From: Oscillospiraceae bacterium
GTDB lineage: Bacteria > Bacillota > Clostridia > Oscillospirales > Ruminococcaceae
Reading direction: 5' to 3'
Length of the DNA stretch: 64,000 nucleotides
Assembly: GCA_017461565.1 (NCBI GenBank)
Contig: JAFTXQ010000006.1
Coordinates: 1-64,000, forward strand
The notes under the pieces are model-generated. The model made no database searches and was not told the DNA's origin. It was given only the letters and a program-made list of their open reading frames with translations. How positions within the stretch are numbered: position 1 is the first letter of the stretch; the number at the start of each line of letters is the position of its first letter. This document shows, one piece after another, positions 61,374 through 64,000 of the stretch. The position numbers and the translations under genes are program-made.

Positions 61374-62732
61374 TTATCCTTGCTCCTTAACAGCTCTGTC
61401 TGCGGCGAGTGCCAGCGCACATTCAAGGCGCTTCTTCTGCATTTCACAGGAGAGCTTGTGGGGCTTGTTTATATCGCCCTCATATATGAAGCTGTTAGCG
61501 TTGCAGCCACCTGAACAGAAGAATTTTGCCCAGCAGTCACGGCAGCCCTGCTTGCTGTAAACGTGGGTGCCTGCAAAGGTGTCCTTGATATCGTTATTGA
61601 ATGTTCCGTCATACAGGTTGCCCATCTTCCATTCGTCGATGCCTACGAACTGATGGCAGGGGAAGATATCGCCGTTGGGAGTTACCGCAACATAATCATT
61701 GCCGCAGCCGCAGCCACGCAGTCTCTTGATCGCACAGGGTCCCTGATTCAGATCCACCATGAAGTGGAAGAAGTTGAACTTGTTCTCTGTGCGCTCAGAC
61801 ATCACCTCGCACAGACGGTCATACTCCGAGAACACACGGGGCAGATCAGCCTCTGTGATAGCATAGGGCATCTTGAGGTCTGTTACAACAGGCTCAGCCG
61901 AGAGCTGTTCAAAGCCAAGATCTCTCATGTGCAGCACGTCGTCGGTGAAATCAAGGTTGTACTTAGTAAATGTGGCACGGACATAATAATCCTTGTCGCC
62001 TCTGTTCTCCACAAGCTTCTGGAAGCGGGGCACGATGATATCGTAGCATCCCTTGCCGTTAACTGTCTTGCGGATTCGGTCTGTAACTTCCTTTCTGCCG
62101 TCGAGAGAGAGCACACAGTTGGACATCTCACGGTTTATGTACTCTATCTTGTCGTCGGTCAGCAGCATACCGTTTGTGGTGATAGTGAATCGGAAGTTCT
62201 TACCGTGCTGCTTTTCGATGGAGCGGGCATAATCTACGGTCTGTACCACGGTGTCCCATGCCATCAGCGGCTCGCCGCCGAAGAAATCCAGCTCCAGATT
62301 AACTCTGTCGGCGGAGTTCTTTATAAGAAAATCGATTGCCTTCTTACCTGTTTCGGGGGACATTATACAGCGGTCGCCACCGAAATCTCCTGTCTCGGCG
62401 AAGCAGTACTCGCAGCGCAGGTTGCAGTCGTGGGAAACGTTAAGGCACATCGATTTTACGGGAGATTTTACCTTTGTACCTGTGTAGCGCTCGTAATCGT
62501 CTTCGGTGAACAGTGCGCCATCTTTGTAAAGCTGGTAAAGCTCGGCATAGCTTTCACGGATATCATCTTCGGGATAAGAGAGCTTGCTGATAAGCTCCGA
62601 AGGACACTCTTCAGCCATTTTTTCATCGATATGATCAAGTATATCGTATGCGCAGTCATCCAGCAGGTGAACGCCATTGCTGTTAACATCCAACACTATA
62701 TTATAACCCAATTGTTTGAACTTATGTATCAT
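61374..62732 (-). CDS. scfB: SCIFF peptide radical SAM maturase
   Basis: This enzyme installs Cys-to-Thr thioether crosslinks in the SCIFF peptide encoded just upstream. The 452-residue protein has an N-terminal peptide-recognition domain, the radical SAM motif CNLRCEYC, and a SPASM/auxiliary cluster region (GCGCGNDYVAVTPNGDIFPCHQ, then QGCRDCWAKFFCSGGCNANSF). ATG 62732 (AAAGGT upstream) gives the family-like start MIHKFKQLGYNIVLD. It lies 88 bases after scfA on the same strand. Confidence 0.96.
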   Translation of the reverse strand: MIHKFKQLGYNIVLDVNSNGVHLLDDCAYDILDHIDEKMAEECPSELISKLSYPEDDIRESYAELYQLYKDGALFTEDDYERYTGTKVKSPVKSMCLNVSHDCNLRCEYCFAETGDFGGDRCIMSPETGKKAIDFLIKNSADRVNLELDFFGGEPLMAWDTVVQTVDYARSIEKQHGKNFRFTITTNGMLLTDDKIEYINREMSNCVLSLDGRKEVTDRIRKTVNGKGCYDIIVPRFQKLVENRGDKDYYVRATFTKYNLDFTDDVLHMRDLGFEQLSAEPVVTDLKMPYAITEADLPRVFSEYDRLCEVMSERTENKFNFFHFMVDLNQGPCAIKRLRGCGCGNDYVAVTPNGDIFPCHQFVGIDEWKMGNLYDGTFNNDIKDTFAGTHVYSKQGCRDCWAKFFCSGGCNANSFIYEGDINKPHKLSCEMQKKRLECALALAADRAVKEQG

Positions 62733-62774
62733 TACAAATATACCTTTCAAAATAGAATAAAGGTCAAAAATTTT

Positions 62775-62793
62775 GGGCGGAAAATTACCGCCC
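62775..62793 (-). terminator. Attenuator-like hairpin between scfA and scfB
   Basis: GGGCGG and CCGCCC form a 6-bp stem with a 7-base loop; on the minus strand AAAATTTTTG follows. It probably lowers scfB expression relative to the precursor peptide. Confidence 0.6.
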
Positions 62794-62820
62794 AAAATAA
62801 TTTCCTGTTTTAAGCGTAAA

Positions 62821-62964
62821 TTACTTTACGGCTTCGCACTTCTGGTTTGCAACTGTGCAGGATGTCTTGCAAGCAGACTGGCAGGAGGACTGGCACTTGC
62901 CGCAGCCGCCCTTAGCAGCAGTAGACTTGAGATTAGCCTTGTTGATAGTTGTGATGTGCTTCAA
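62821..62964 (-). CDS. scfA: SCIFF ranthipeptide precursor
   Basis: This is the six-Cys-in-forty-five-residues peptide, widespread in Clostridia, with six Cys at 21, 24, 28, 32, 36 and 43 of 47 residues (CGKCQSSCQSACKTSC in the core) after a conserved leader (KHITTINKANLKSTAAKGG). No ATG is in the right place; TTG at 62964 is the probable start, with AGAGGTG a few bases before it. The mature product is a thioether-crosslinked ranthipeptide implicated in quorum-like regulation. Confidence 0.95.
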   Translation of the reverse strand: MKHITTINKANLKSTAAKGGCGKCQSSCQSACKTSCTVANQKCEAVK

Positions 62965-63026
62965 AAGGAACACCTCTTTCTTAATAAATATATTGCTCTT
63001 GGACTTTGTCCTGTTGCTTACTGTAT

Positions 63027-63055
63027 AGTATAACATATTCCGAAGGATTTTTCAA
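63027..63055 (-). promoter_or_regulatory. Promoter of scfA-scfB
   Basis: On the minus strand TTGAAA (plus 63050-63055) and TATACT (plus 63027-63032) are separated by 17 bases, about 63 bases before the peptide start. Confidence 0.82.
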
Positions 63056-63226
63056 GGGGGTACGGAAATTTTTATATATACTATATACTGATATCGACCG
63101 TCATGGAAAGATGAATGTGCGGAAATATATTGGTATTTGAACGCTGTTGTCATCATTGTTTTCCGGTATGTATAAGAAAAGCAATGAAACCGATACGGAG
63201 GCGTGTCAAAAGATATGCTTACAGCA

Positions 63227-63769
63227 TCACTTTTTAGGCGCCTGTGCTGCCTGCTGAGCCTGAGCCGGCTGCTGTGCTCTCTGGGCTGCCTGCTGCTTTG
63301 CGGGGTCTATCTGGATATCACTGCCTGCGTTGAGTGTCTTTCTCATCACACGAAGATTGTTTATATCCTTTGCGAGAAGCTCCTCTACTCTTGCGAGCAT
63401 CTTGTCTGTAAACTCATTTGTGGATGTGCGGATAAGATTTGAGCGTGCCTGAGCGTTGCTGATCTCCTCGGTTGCACGCTTACGTGCTTCTTTCATGATC
63501 GCATTTTCATTGAGAAGCTCGTTTCTGCGCTGCTCTGCCTTGCGGATGATCTCCTCTGCTTCACGCTTGGCGTCGGATATTATACGGTTCTTGTCTGCGA
63601 CAACGTTCTGTGCCTGCTGTATCTCCTTGGGGAGCACAAGGCGCATTTCCGTTGCGATCTCATCGATCTGTGCTACGTCTACCATGCTCTTTTTTGAAAG
63701 AGGAACGGGGCTTGCTTTTCTGACTACCTCGTCAAGCATAGAAATAAGGTCTAAAAGGCTGTAATCCAT
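63227..63769 (-). CDS. DivIVA-like coiled-coil protein
   Basis: This 180-residue protein has a long central coiled coil (about 45-150, rich in Lys, Glu, Arg, Ala) and a Gln/Ala/Pro-rich tail. It begins MDYSLLDLISMLDEVVRKAS and contains IISDAKREAEEIIRKAEQ, similar to the SepIVA/DivIVA-related proteins that often follow coaD in Firmicutes. It probably has a structural or cell-division role, by inference. It starts 30 bases after coaD. Confidence 0.75.
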   Translation of the reverse strand: MDYSLLDLISMLDEVVRKASPVPLSKKSMVDVAQIDEIATEMRLVLPKEIQQAQNVVADKNRIISDAKREAEEIIRKAEQRRNELLNENAIMKEARKRATEEISNAQARSNLIRTSTNEFTDKMLARVEELLAKDINNLRVMRKTLNAGSDIQIDPAKQQAAQRAQQPAQAQQAAQAPKK

Positions 63770-63799
63770 TGTGATATCCTGTCCTTTCTGTAAAACTTT

Positions 63800-64000
63800 T
63801 TACTGTTTTCCGTTCTTTTCAGCGGCTTTTCTTGCCGCAGTAAACTCACTGTTTAGCTTCTGTTTTATCTCCTCGTGGATACATTCGGGTAGGTATTTGC
63901 TTACATCACCGCCGAACATTGCCACCTGCTTTACCATGCTGGAGGAGATGAATGTAGTGTTCTGGCTTGCAGGGATGAATACTGTTTCGGCTCTTGGGTT
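63800..64000 (-). CDS. coaD: Phosphopantetheine adenylyltransferase, C-terminal part
   Basis: CoaD makes dephospho-CoA from 4'-phosphopantetheine. Only the last 66 codons are inside the window: the visible protein contains ETVFIPASQNTTFISSSMVK and VAMFGGDVSKYLP, the hallmark C-terminal CoaD segment. The reading frame runs off the window end; the 5' part is beyond 64000. Confidence 0.93.
   Translation of the reverse strand, partial: NPRAETVFIPASQNTTFISSSMVKQVAMFGGDVSKYLPECIHEEIKQKLNSEFTAARKAAEKNGKQ

Noticed and set aside
61563-62813. 416-residue open frame on the plus strand
   Set aside because: Antisense to scfB and its leader; no plausible start or domain.

Overview
The window looks like a chromosomal segment of a gut or rumen Firmicute of the Ruminococcus type (Oscillospiraceae). 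The reasons are a very large secreted protein ending in a type I dockerin, intracellular glycogen and alpha-glucan enzymes, a SCIFF peptide with its radical SAM maturase, a T-box leader, and a PASTA-kinase/PP2C operon with Firmicute gene order. The genus is inferred from gene content; there is no rRNA here to confirm it.

Bases 1 to about 6,300 are visibly more AT-rich than the rest and form an accessory defence segment. It holds a DNA cytosine-C5 methyltransferase cut by the window edge, a PLD-fold (NgoFVII-type) restriction nuclease, an AlwI-type restriction nuclease, a Vsr mismatch endonuclease and a HEPN protein resembling ApeA, followed by a DUF6809-like gene and a GNAT acetyltransferase. 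From 6.3 to 12.0 kb the minus strand carries bioY, recR, comEC, ybaB, dnaX and the SRP RNA gene with its own promoter. From 12.0 to 16.5 kb, also on the minus strand, lie a cytoplasmic GH13 amylase and glycogen phosphorylase.

From 16.8 to 26.6 kb the plus strand holds a Trp-specific T-box and trpB, a murT/gatD-like pair whose amidotransferase has lost its catalytic residues, an APC permease, a PepV-like dipeptidase, an acyltransferase with a zinc ribbon, and a zinc-ribbon membrane pair. The branching enzyme glgB (minus) is divergent from a TetR regulator, with both -35 boxes sharing one palindrome. A GH95 fucosidase and tRNA-Ser follow. From 32 to 46 kb a long housekeeping run reads remA, gmk, priA, def, HD hydrolase, def, fmt, a YugP-like protease, rsmB, rlmN, prpC, prkC, rsgA and thiN.

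From 46 to 51 kb the content is regulatory: an AraC/GyrI-like protein, a sugar-binding-domain diguanylate cyclase, an orphan RiPP-leader-like small protein, and a WYL regulator next to two tiny paralogous membrane proteins. The WYL gene and both tiny genes share the same promoter motif at an identical distance from the -10 box; this is the most novel-looking system I see. The 8.2 kb dockerin gene follows. The last 4.6 kb (minus) hold pyruvate kinase, the SCIFF maturase and peptide, a coiled-coil protein and the 3' end of coaD.
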